This document shows, one piece after another, positions 43,399 through 51,650 of a stretch of DNA of 64,000 nt. Positions within the stretch are counted from its first letter, which is position 1. Every line of letters begins with the position of its first letter. The notes under the pieces were generated by a model that was not told where the DNA came from, searched no databases, and saw nothing but the letters and a program-made list of their open reading frames with translations. The position numbers and the translations under genes were made by a program. This DNA is from Polyangiaceae bacterium (GTDB taxonomy: Bacteria > Myxococcota_A > Polyangia > Polyangiales > Polyangiaceae), in assembly GCA_016715885.1 (NCBI GenBank), contig JADJXL010000025.1:930001-994000 (forward strand), in the 5' to 3' direction.

Positions 43399-44964
43399 AT
43401 GACCTCGGGCAAGACGTCGATTCGCTGGCCGGCATTTGCCGTGCGTATCGCTCATTCGATGATACGCGACTGGCTGGTATGGGCCGTGCTGCTCGGCGTT
43501 TTTGCAGTCATTGGCGTGGCCTTGCACGAAGAGCAGCGGGAGTTCGAAGGAGCACTCGAAACGCTGGCGCGGCAGCAGCGGATGCTCGCGCTCGTTTTAT
43601 CGGACGAACTGTCGGCGCGGCTTTCCGCGGTGCATCGTGATGCGTTGCTCGTCGCGGCAGACGTCTCGGAAGGGCGTGGCCCCTCGGAAGGAATGCGAAA
43701 TGCATATCCCCGCATCGAGGTGCTGACGGAATCGCAGGCAGCGGCGAGCCGCACAGAACCACGTATGTTGACGGTGCGATCCGCGTCGACCGAAGGCCGA
43801 ACGATTGAGCTGACGGTTCCGGTAGCGTGGCTCGTGAGCCCATCGAGCCGCATTGAAAGCCCGGATGATCTGGTTGTTCTGGTAAAACCTGCGGGTGATT
43901 CGTCATGGCAAACGGTGGATGGACGGCAGGTGGCCGGCGAGGCGCTCACGCGCTCCGTGGCGAGCGGCGACGATACGGTGCTGCTCGAACGCGACGAGGC
44001 CGTCAACCTCGGTCTACCGGCTCGTCGCGCGGTTGTTGCCATTGCCACGGCCGATGTTGCATCGTTCGGGTCGTGGGCGACGGCGGTCGTTGCGAGTGCA
44101 TCGCACGAGCGGGACCGTTGGGACCGAGCGCGGAGTCGAATCTTTCTCGGCGTGCTCGTCCCATGTGCGCTCATCATTGCATTCGGGTGGGCCGCGCTCA
44201 GGCGACAGCGGCGCGAATTGGCGCTCGAAAAGCAGCTCGCCGTTGCAGACCTGGTGCGAGAGAGCGATACGCGCCTTGCAAGGGCGAGTCGCGCCGCGAC
44301 GACGGGAACTTTGGCAATGGGCATCGCCCACGAGATTTCGACGCCGCTCGGGATCATCATTGGGCGCGCCGAGCAGCTCGAAGCGCGCGTTGGCAGCGAT
44401 CCGAAAGCCGCGCGGGCAGTGCGAGCGATTGCCGAGCAAGCAGCGGAAATCAGCCAAGTCGTCCGTGGGTTTCTCGATCTGGCACGTGGCAATTTCCCCG
44501 CGTTGCTTCCCATCGAGCCTGCCAATGTCATTCGTAGCGCCGTTCGCCTCGTCGAACATCGATTTCTCGCGGCCCAAGTCAAGCTCGAGGTACGTTTGGA
44601 CGAACCATTGCCTGCGCTTGCCGGTGTCAATCTCCTCCTCGAGCATGCGATCATCAATTTATTACTAAATGCTTGCGAAGCGAGCTCCCCCGATACCACC
44701 GTGGACGTGTGGGTGCGCGCCGAAAATTCCAATGTCGACTTCATCGTGGAAGACCGAGGCGTCGGTATTGGTCACGAAAACATCACGCGTGCAACCGAAC
44801 CATTTTTCACGACCAAGCCCGAAGGTTCGGGGCTCGGATTGGCAATCGCCAACGAAATCGTCAACATCCACCGCGGTACGCTCGTGATCGAACCGCGCGA
44901 AGGCGGCGGTAGCCGCGTTCGCATTCGCCTACCTGCCTGCGAGGACAAGGATGCCGTTCAATAA
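43399..44964 (+). CDS. Membrane sensor histidine kinase of the efflux two-component system
   Basis: A 521-residue sensor. Two hydrophobic segments (about residues 24-44, WLVWAVLLGVFAVIGVAL, and about 245-270, IFLGVLVPCALIIAFGWAAL) enclose a roughly 200-residue periplasmic sensor. The H box is GTLAMGIAHEISTPLGIIIGRAEQ, with the N box EHAIINLLLNACEAS and G boxes VEDRGVGIG and GSGLGLAIANEIV. It should sense an envelope signal and phosphorylate the NtrC-type regulator encoded downstream; their genes overlap by 14 bp (44951-44964). It is divergent from the efflux operon, which it probably controls. Confidence 0.92.
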   Translation: MTSGKTSIRWPAFAVRIAHSMIRDWLVWAVLLGVFAVIGVALHEEQREFEGALETLARQQRMLALVLSDELSARLSAVHRDALLVAADVSEGRGPSEGMRNAYPRIEVLTESQAAASRTEPRMLTVRSASTEGRTIELTVPVAWLVSPSSRIESPDDLVVLVKPAGDSSWQTVDGRQVAGEALTRSVASGDDTVLLERDEAVNLGLPARRAVVAIATADVASFGSWATAVVASASHERDRWDRARSRIFLGVLVPCALIIAFGWAALRRQRRELALEKQLAVADLVRESDTRLARASRAATTGTLAMGIAHEISTPLGIIIGRAEQLEARVGSDPKAARAVRAIAEQAAEISQVVRGFLDLARGNFPALLPIEPANVIRSAVRLVEHRFLAAQVKLEVRLDEPLPALAGVNLLLEHAIINLLLNACEASSPDTTVDVWVRAENSNVDFIVEDRGVGIGHENITRATEPFFTTKPEGSGLGLAIANEIVNIHRGTLVIEPREGGGSRVRIRLPACEDKDAVQ

Positions 44965-46324
44965 ACGCTCGCGCATTTACAATGTCGTCGTCGCCGACGA
45001 CAAACTCGAAATGGCGGAAACCATTGCGGACGGTCTCTCCGATGCTGGTTTCTCCACAATCGCCGTCCCCGGGGGCAAGCTTGCCATTTCCCATATCGAG
45101 AACGAAGCGGTCGACGCTTTGGTGACGGACCTTCGCATGCCGGACATGGACGGCATCGAGCTGCTCATGGCGGCACATCGCATCGTGCCGGACTTGCCCG
45201 TGATCGTCATGACGGCATATGGCGCCGTAGAAACGGCCATCGAATCCATCCGCCGCGGCGCTTACCATTACGTCACCAAACCCTTCAAAATCGACGAGCT
45301 CGTCATTTATCTCGACCGAGCGTTCGACGAAGCCTCCGTGCGCCGCGAAGCGCGCACGTTACGACGCTCCTTGAGCGACAAAGCGCTCCGCGCGGGAATC
45401 GTCGCTGGCAGTCCGTCAATGCGCTCCGTGCTCGACGTGCTGGGCCGCGTTGCAGCGAGTGACGTTCCCGTATTGCTCACGGGGCCCACGGGCTGCGGCA
45501 AGGGGCTATTGGCGCGACATCTGCACGCCGAAAGCAGCCGAGCCAATGGACCGTTTGTCACGGTCAACTGCGCAGCGCTACCCGAACCGCTTCTCGAAAG
45601 CGAGCTTTTCGGGCATGCCCGGGGTGCCTTTACGGGTGCGAGCACGAGCCATCCGGGACTTTTCACGGAAGCTTCCGGAGGCACTTTGTTTTTGGATGAA
45701 ATTGGCGAAATGGCGCCCGCATTGCAAGTGAAATTGCTCGACGTCATCGAGCGCCGCGTCGTGCGCCCCGTGGGCGTTACGAAAGAATTGCCCGTCGACG
45801 TGCGTATCATATCGGCCACGCATCGAGATCTCCGCCGCCGCGTCGCGGAGGGACTCTTTCGCGAGGATCTCTTGTATCGTCTGGATGTCGTACCGGTCGC
45901 CGTTCCAGCCTTGCGCGAGCGTCGGGACGACATTCCCGAGCTCGTCGACAAATTCTTGTTGGAAGCGAGAACTCGCCACCCTTCCTCCTGCGTCGCGCGC
46001 GTTTCGCGTGAATGCATGCTCGAAATGCTCGAATACCCATGGCCAGGCAATGTTCGTGAGCTCCGGCATGCGGTCGAGCGTCTCGTCTTGCTCGGGCGCT
46101 CGCCGGAAGCTCAATTCGCCGACGCTGCATTACCTCGGTTGGCTGGTGGCGGCTCGAGCGTTTTCAACTTTGCAGGCCCTGTGCAACCGATGCGTGAAGT
46201 ACAGCAACGTTATGCTCGATGGGCGCTTTCCGAATGTGGGGGGAACAAATCACGCACGGCGGAGCGCTTGGAGATCGACGTCAAGACGCTCGCCAAGTAT
46301 CTTTCGAGCGACTTGTCGGAATGA
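44951..46324 (+). CDS. NtrC-type sigma54-dependent response regulator
   Basis: A 457-residue response regulator. The receiver domain (residues 1-125) has acidic Asp16/Asp17, phosphoacceptor Asp60 (LVTDLRMPDMDG), Thr88 and Lys110. The AAA+ domain (about 145-370) has Walker A GPTGCGKG (178-185), the sigma54-contacting GAFTGA (225-230) and Walker B GGTLFLDEIGEM. The C-terminus is a FIS-type helix-turn-helix (RYARWALSECGGNKSRTAERLEIDVKTLAKYL). It should act with sigma54 RNA polymerase on its own promoter and probably the divergent efflux promoter. Overlap with the kinase gene suggests coupled translation. Confidence 0.96.
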   Translation: MPFNKRSRIYNVVVADDKLEMAETIADGLSDAGFSTIAVPGGKLAISHIENEAVDALVTDLRMPDMDGIELLMAAHRIVPDLPVIVMTAYGAVETAIESIRRGAYHYVTKPFKIDELVIYLDRAFDEASVRREARTLRRSLSDKALRAGIVAGSPSMRSVLDVLGRVAASDVPVLLTGPTGCGKGLLARHLHAESSRANGPFVTVNCAALPEPLLESELFGHARGAFTGASTSHPGLFTEASGGTLFLDEIGEMAPALQVKLLDVIERRVVRPVGVTKELPVDVRIISATHRDLRRRVAEGLFREDLLYRLDVVPVAVPALRERRDDIPELVDKFLLEARTRHPSSCVARVSRECMLEMLEYPWPGNVRELRHAVERLVLLGRSPEAQFADAALPRLAGGGSSVFNFAGPVQPMREVQQRYARWALSECGGNKSRTAERLEIDVKTLAKYLSSDLSE

Positions 46325-46366
46325 GCGCGGCCAAGAAATGGTCACGCTCGACTCCGACGAATGACA

Positions 46367-49111
46367 TCAATTGCAGGTGTAGGGCGGACAATAGGTCTCG
46401 ACTTCGCTGACGCAGTAGCTATCCCAATCCGTCGTGCAGCAATACGAATCTTGCGCACAAACGAGCGCGACACAATTGGCCTGCGCGGAATCGCAGCCAT
46501 TCGTGAGAGGCGTCGTCGTATTGGGTCCGACGGTACATGGCGAGTGGGCGCACGTTCCAGCAGCCTCGAGACAAACGAGCGAGTTGCAAATCGTCCGGAC
46601 TTCTTGCACGCACGCGCTGTCCCAACTGTTGTTGCAGCAGTAGGGATCGGCAGCGCAGATTTGCGTCACGCACGGGTCGCAACCGCTCTGCATCGCCACG
46701 CCAGTGGTGCACTTGTCGTGCGCGCACCCGCAGCCGTTGTCGACGGTACCATTGCAATCGTTATCATTGCCATCACCGCATACTTCGGTGACCGGAAAAA
46801 CCGTCTGCGCGCAACCGAGCGCACCGCTCGAGCACGTGATCGTGCCATTGGCACATGGTCCTACCTGTCCGCTGACCGTGCACGACGCGCCGCCGCCCGG
46901 ATTGCCCTCGTCGACGGTGCCATCGCAATCGTTATCGACGTTGTCGCACGCTTCTCCCGTGGGGAATGTCGTTTGATTACAAACGATCGCGCCGCTCGTA
47001 CATGCCGTCGTTCCTGCAGCGCAGGGACCAGATTGACCCGGTACCGAGCAGCTTTGCCCGCCGCCCGGATTGCCCTCGTTGACTTGTCCATTGCAGTTGT
47101 TATCGAGGCCGTCGCAGACTTCGGTTTGCGGCTGTTGATTCTGATTGCATACGAGGGCCCCGTTCGAGCAAGCCAGGGTACCTGCGCTGCAAATGCCCGG
47201 TTGGCCCGTGGTGCATGCGCCGCCGCCGCCGGGATTGCCTTCGTCCGTAGAGCCGTCGCAATCGTTGTCGAGGCCGTCGCAGGCTTCGTTCGTAGGGAGA
47301 CTCGTTTGATTACAAACGATCATACCCGCCGAGCACGCCGTCGTGCCGAGAGCACAAATTCCGAGTCCGCCGGTATTGCATGATTGGCCGCTGCCCGGAT
47401 TGCCTTCGTCGATCGAGCCGTCGCAATCGTTGTCCTTGTTGTCGCAAATCTCGTTCGACGGCTGCATGCTTTGAACACAAACGAGCGCGCCGCTTTGACA
47501 TTGGAACGTTCCAGCAGAGCAGACTCCAGGCAGCGCCGTCGTGCATGTACCGCCGCTTTGCGGATTGCCTTCGTCGACCATTCCGTTGCAATTGTCATCG
47601 ATGTTGTTGCAGCTTTCGGTCGTCGGAAAAACCGTTTGCACGCACGTGGGCGAACCATTCTGGCAGTTGAGCGTCCCCTGAGCGCAAGGTCCGACCTTGC
47701 CCGCCACCGTGCACGTGCTGCCGCCCCCAGGATTGCCTTCGTCCGATGCGCCGTTGCAATTGTTGTCGAGACCGTCGCAAACCTCGGGGGACGATTGCGT
47801 ATTTTGCGTGCAAACGATATTGCCGCCGCTGCAATTCGTCGTGCCGGCGGCGCAAACGCCGAGTTGTCCTGTCATGCAGGCCATCCCGCCACCGGGATTA
47901 CCTTCATCCGTCTGTCCGTTACAGTTGTTGTCTTTGCTATCGCATATTTCGGGCGACGGCATCATGTTGGCGACGCATTGCAGTGCTCCACCGGAACAAA
48001 CCTGCGTCCCGGCCGAACAGATGCCGGGCTGACCGGTAATGCAATTGCCGCCTCCCCCAGGATTGTTCTCGTCGGCCGCACCATTACAATTGTTGTCAAT
48101 GCCGTCGCAGATTTCAGGTGACGGCATGCCGGGCGTGCACGTTTGCATCTGCCCGCCTGAACAAGCAGGTACCGTTGCTTGACAAGCGCCCACGCCGCAC
48201 GTGACCGATCCGAGATTGTCGTCGATGAAGAGGTTGCAATCGTCGTCGATGCCGTTGCACGTTTCGGTTTGTGGCTGAAGCGGCGTACACGTCTGCGGCA
48301 CACCATTGACGCATGCCGTGACGCTGACCAGACAAGCCCCAGCACCGCACGTGATTTGCCCGAGGTTCTCGTCGGATTCGCCGTCGCAATCATTGTCGAG
48401 GCTGTCGCAAGCCTCCGGCTTTGGTAGCACTTCGTTATCGCATGTACCCCACGCGCCGCTGATGCACGTTTGCACGCCTGCCTTGCATTGGCCCACGTCC
48501 TTCGTGGACATGCTGCCGGAATAACACGACCGCATTTCTCCTTCGACGGTGCACGGGCAATTGATGCCGTCATCAATCACGCCGTCGCAATTCTCGTCGG
48601 TGCCGTCGCACGTTTCTGGCATGGGCTCGCCGGGTTCGCACGTTGGAACCATTCCGTCGATGCACCCCTCGATCATGACCTGACAAGCGCCTTCGCCACA
48701 CGTGATGCTTGGAAAACCATCGTCGGTTTGTCCGTTGCAATCGTCATCGATGCCATTGCAGGCTTCGATACCGGGGAGCACTTCACCAGCGCACGCGCCC
48801 CATACACCTCCAGCGCACGTTGACGTACCGGATTTGCATTGACCCGTATTTTCGGTACCTGCTGGCCCCGAATAACACGACTGGGTCGCGCCATCCGTGC
48901 ACCCAGTGCTGCCCCCCTGGCCCGCCGTTCCACCTTGCCCGGCGATCCCGCCTTCCCCGCCGGCTCCTCCCATGCCACCGGATGCTCCTGTTGCATTGCC
49001 GCCCGAACCGGTGGTCGTGGACGCGTCGCCTCCACAACCTCCAATGGCGGCACTCAAGAAAAGCGACAGAGTGCTGGCGAAAAACGATGCACGAGTAAAG
49101 CTCTTGCGCAT
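46367..49111 (-). CDS. MopE-like Cys/Asp-rich lipoprotein (13 repeats)
   Basis: A 914-residue protein. Signal peptide with lipobox IGGC, then a Gly/Ala/Ser-rich linker (about 45 residues). I count 13 modules of the type ETCNGIDDDCNGQTDDG, each with two Cys and Asp/Asn at alternate positions like a calcium loop, separated by CGxGAC-type or TGxxGxCxxGTxxC segments. The module is the putative metal-binding repeat of MopE, a secreted copper protein of Methylococcus. The C-terminus has two CC-x3-W-D-x2-C modules and ends Cys-Asn. Disulfide-rich, so it should fold outside the cytoplasm, lipid-anchored to the envelope. It has the family promoter motif at 49163-49193. Function is unknown; metal binding is inferred. 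Confidence 0.85.
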   Translation of the reverse strand: MRKSFTRASFFASTLSLFLSAAIGGCGGDASTTTGSGGNATGASGGMGGAGGEGGIAGQGGTAGQGGSTGCTDGATQSCYSGPAGTENTGQCKSGTSTCAGGVWGACAGEVLPGIEACNGIDDDCNGQTDDGFPSITCGEGACQVMIEGCIDGMVPTCEPGEPMPETCDGTDENCDGVIDDGINCPCTVEGEMRSCYSGSMSTKDVGQCKAGVQTCISGAWGTCDNEVLPKPEACDSLDNDCDGESDENLGQITCGAGACLVSVTACVNGVPQTCTPLQPQTETCNGIDDDCNLFIDDNLGSVTCGVGACQATVPACSGGQMQTCTPGMPSPEICDGIDNNCNGAADENNPGGGGNCITGQPGICSAGTQVCSGGALQCVANMMPSPEICDSKDNNCNGQTDEGNPGGGMACMTGQLGVCAAGTTNCSGGNIVCTQNTQSSPEVCDGLDNNCNGASDEGNPGGGSTCTVAGKVGPCAQGTLNCQNGSPTCVQTVFPTTESCNNIDDNCNGMVDEGNPQSGGTCTTALPGVCSAGTFQCQSGALVCVQSMQPSNEICDNKDNDCDGSIDEGNPGSGQSCNTGGLGICALGTTACSAGMIVCNQTSLPTNEACDGLDNDCDGSTDEGNPGGGGACTTGQPGICSAGTLACSNGALVCNQNQQPQTEVCDGLDNNCNGQVNEGNPGGGQSCSVPGQSGPCAAGTTACTSGAIVCNQTTFPTGEACDNVDNDCDGTVDEGNPGGGASCTVSGQVGPCANGTITCSSGALGCAQTVFPVTEVCGDGNDNDCNGTVDNGCGCAHDKCTTGVAMQSGCDPCVTQICAADPYCCNNSWDSACVQEVRTICNSLVCLEAAGTCAHSPCTVGPNTTTPLTNGCDSAQANCVALVCAQDSYCCTTDWDSYCVSEVETYCPPYTCN

Positions 49112-49162
49112 GGCCGGGCCTTCCTGGTAAGGACAAACCGCAAGAAAGTGGTTTGCACCCCG

Positions 49163-49193
49163 AGCATCTCACGGTTTGCCAGACGTTGTAAAG
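49163..49193 (-). promoter_or_regulatory. Shared MopE-family promoter motif, gene 1
   Basis: On the minus strand CTTTAC (49188-49193), 17 bp, then GAGATGCT (49163-49170), about 52 bp before the ATG. The same pair of boxes precedes the three related genes. Confidence 0.55.
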
Positions 49194-49275
49194 AAGAGGC
49201 CATCGCTTCGTGGACCTGATGAAGCGATTCAATGGATGGAGCGGGCTTCGAACGAGGGATGGGTGAGTCAGCCGC

Positions 49276-51489
49276 TCAGTTGCACGAGAAGCCGCTGCTA
49301 CACTGCGTTGCAACCAGGTTCACACACGCCTGCGTCCACGTTCCGCCGCCGGATCCGCAGCACGAGGGCATTGCATTGCAGATCGCGGTGGTGCAGGTGT
49401 TGCAGGTGCTTCCGAGTGCCGCGCCCGTCACGCAGACGCTGTGCGGACAACCGCCGCCGCTGCCGCATGAGAGGGTAACGCCCATTCCGCTGCAGTGCGT
49501 CGGAACCCTATCGAGACACACCTCATTCCAGCCTGTCGTGCAGCAAGACGGTTTTTCGTTGCAAATGGCCGCAACGCAAGAACTGCACGTTGGCGACAGC
49601 GCTACGCCTTGATTACAAACTCCGTGTGCGCAGCAGGTGTTGTTCCCGCACGCCAAATCAGCCGCAGCGGTGCAAAGATTGTCCCAAGTGCTGGTGCAGC
49701 AGTACGACAAGACTCCGCCAGAGTAGTTGCAGACGGACGTGGTACACGTATTCCCGCCACAACCACTCGGCAACGCCGCCCCCGATTCACACACGCTATG
49801 CGGGCAACAACCGTCGTTGACCGCGCCGTCGCAATCGTTGTCCACGTTGTCGCTGCAATTTTCAGACGTGGCGAAGACCGTCTGCGCGCAGCTCAGCGCT
49901 CCATTGGTGCAAGTAAGTGTGCCCGCGGCACAAGGGCCCTGCTGCCCTTGTACCGTACACGCCGCGCCGCCTCCCGGATTGCCCTCGTCCGTTTGACCAT
50001 TGCAGTTGTCGTCGACGTTGTTGCAGATTTCCGTCGCCGGAAAAACCGTTTGAGGACAAAGGAGTGACCCATTCGTGCATTGAGCCGTGCTCTGCGCACA
50101 CGCTCCGACCTTATTGGGCACCATGCAAGCCGCTCCGCTCGTCCCTTCGTCCGTCGCGCCGTTGCAATTGTTATCGACGCCGTCGCATACTTCGGTCGAA
50201 GGCATCGTCGTCTGCACGCACGAAATCATGCCATTCATGCACGTCGACGTGCCAAACGCGCACACGCCGGGTTGCCCCGTCATGCACGCCTGACCGCCGC
50301 CGGGATTGCCATCGTCGGCCATGCCGTCGCAATCGTTGTCTTGCCCGTCGCACACCTCCGGCAGCGGCATCGCGCTCGGCACGCACTGCAAGGCTCCTGC
50401 CGAACAGTTCAGCGTACCCTGGGCACACGCACCCGACAAACCCGTATTGCACGTGATCCCGCCCCCCGGATTGCCTTCGTCCGTGACGCCATTGCAATTG
50501 TTGTCGATGTTGTCGCAGATTTCAGCCATCGGCATGCCCGGCATGCACGTTTGCGGTATCCCTCCCGCACACGCAGGCACGGTGACCATGCACCCGCCCG
50601 TACCGCACGTGAACGTGCCAAGCCCGTCGTCGATGAAAAGGTTGCAATCGTCGTCGATGCCATTGCAGATTTCAGCCTTGGGCTCGCCAGGCGTACACGT
50701 CTGCGGCATGCCATTGACGCACGCCGGAACCGTCTTCAAACACGCCCCGGCACCGCAATTGACGTCGGCGATGTTTTCATCGGCCGCGGCATCGCAATCG
50801 TTGTCGAGCCCGTCGCAAACCTCCATCGACGGAAGCACTTCGCCTTCGCAAGGTCCCCACGCGCCATTCGTGCACGTTTGCGAGCCGGCCTTGCATTGCC
50901 CCACGTCCACCGTACCCATGCCGCCCGAATAACACGACCGCATTTCACCTTCGACCGTGCACGGACAAACGATACCGTCGTCGATTTCACCATTGCAATC
51001 TTCATCGGTGCCGTCACAGGTTTCCTGCATTGGCTCGCCTGGCTCGCACGCCGGCACCATTCCGTCGACGCAACCATCCACCGTGACCTGGCAAGCACCC
51101 ATTCCGCACGTAATGGGCTCCATTCCGTCATCGGTTTGTCCGTTGCAATCATCATCGATGCCATTGCAACTTTCATCGCCCGGTAAAACTTCACCGCTGC
51201 AACTGCCCCATTGCCCCGCGGTACACGTCGCCGAGCCTCCCTTGCATTGCCCCGTGCCTTCCGTGCCCGCTGGCCCCGAATAACACGCCTGCATTTCACC
51301 ATCGGTGCACCCGCCGCCGCCCTGACCCGCCGTACCACCTTGGCCAGCGTCACCCCCCTGCCCACCACCACCGCCCGCGCCTCCTTGGCCGGTCGACGTC
51401 GTGCCCCCAGGCTCTCCGCAACCGAGCGCAAAAGTCCCCAAGAGAACAGAGAGAGCAGCGACCATCGTCGCGCGGATTGGTTTACGCAT
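49276..51489 (-). CDS. MopE-like Cys/Asp-rich lipoprotein (9 repeats)
   Basis: A 737-residue protein with lipobox ALGC, a Gly-rich linker and I count nine CNGxDDDCNG-type modules. The first half (CYSGPAGTEGTGQCKGGSATC onward) aligns closely with the gene at 46367, so they are recent duplicates. The tail differs: it has several CC-x3-W-[DN]-x2-C modules and CSSGFSCN at the end. ATG 51489 is preceded by GAGGAG. The two genes lie head to tail, 164 bp apart, each with its own promoter motif. Lipid-anchored outside the cytoplasm; ligand unknown. Confidence 0.85.
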   Translation of the reverse strand: MRKPIRATMVAALSVLLGTFALGCGEPGGTTSTGQGGAGGGGGQGGDAGQGGTAGQGGGGCTDGEMQACYSGPAGTEGTGQCKGGSATCTAGQWGSCSGEVLPGDESCNGIDDDCNGQTDDGMEPITCGMGACQVTVDGCVDGMVPACEPGEPMQETCDGTDEDCNGEIDDGIVCPCTVEGEMRSCYSGGMGTVDVGQCKAGSQTCTNGAWGPCEGEVLPSMEVCDGLDNDCDAAADENIADVNCGAGACLKTVPACVNGMPQTCTPGEPKAEICNGIDDDCNLFIDDGLGTFTCGTGGCMVTVPACAGGIPQTCMPGMPMAEICDNIDNNCNGVTDEGNPGGGITCNTGLSGACAQGTLNCSAGALQCVPSAMPLPEVCDGQDNDCDGMADDGNPGGGQACMTGQPGVCAFGTSTCMNGMISCVQTTMPSTEVCDGVDNNCNGATDEGTSGAACMVPNKVGACAQSTAQCTNGSLLCPQTVFPATEICNNVDDNCNGQTDEGNPGGGAACTVQGQQGPCAAGTLTCTNGALSCAQTVFATSENCSDNVDNDCDGAVNDGCCPHSVCESGAALPSGCGGNTCTTSVCNYSGGVLSYCCTSTWDNLCTAAADLACGNNTCCAHGVCNQGVALSPTCSSCVAAICNEKPSCCTTGWNEVCLDRVPTHCSGMGVTLSCGSGGGCPHSVCVTGAALGSTCNTCTTAICNAMPSCCGSGGGTWTQACVNLVATQCSSGFSCN

Positions 51490-51542
51490 GGGGGAAACTC
51501 CTCGAAGCATGAAAGGAATCGGCCATCGTGAAGCCGCAAGAA

Positions 51543-51572
51543 ATCGTCTCACGGTTTGCGTGAAGTGTAAAG
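51543..51572 (-). promoter_or_regulatory. Shared MopE-family promoter motif, gene 2
   Basis: CTTTAC (51567-51572), 16 bp, GAGACGAT (51543-51550) on the minus strand, about 54 bp before the ATG. The octamer and spacing are identical to those of gene 3. Confidence 0.6.
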
Positions 51573-51650
51573 AGTGGATCACGGAAATGAGCAGACGGCG
51601 GAACGTATCGGCTCACACCTGCCACGAGCGTTCACGTCTGACGAATCACG

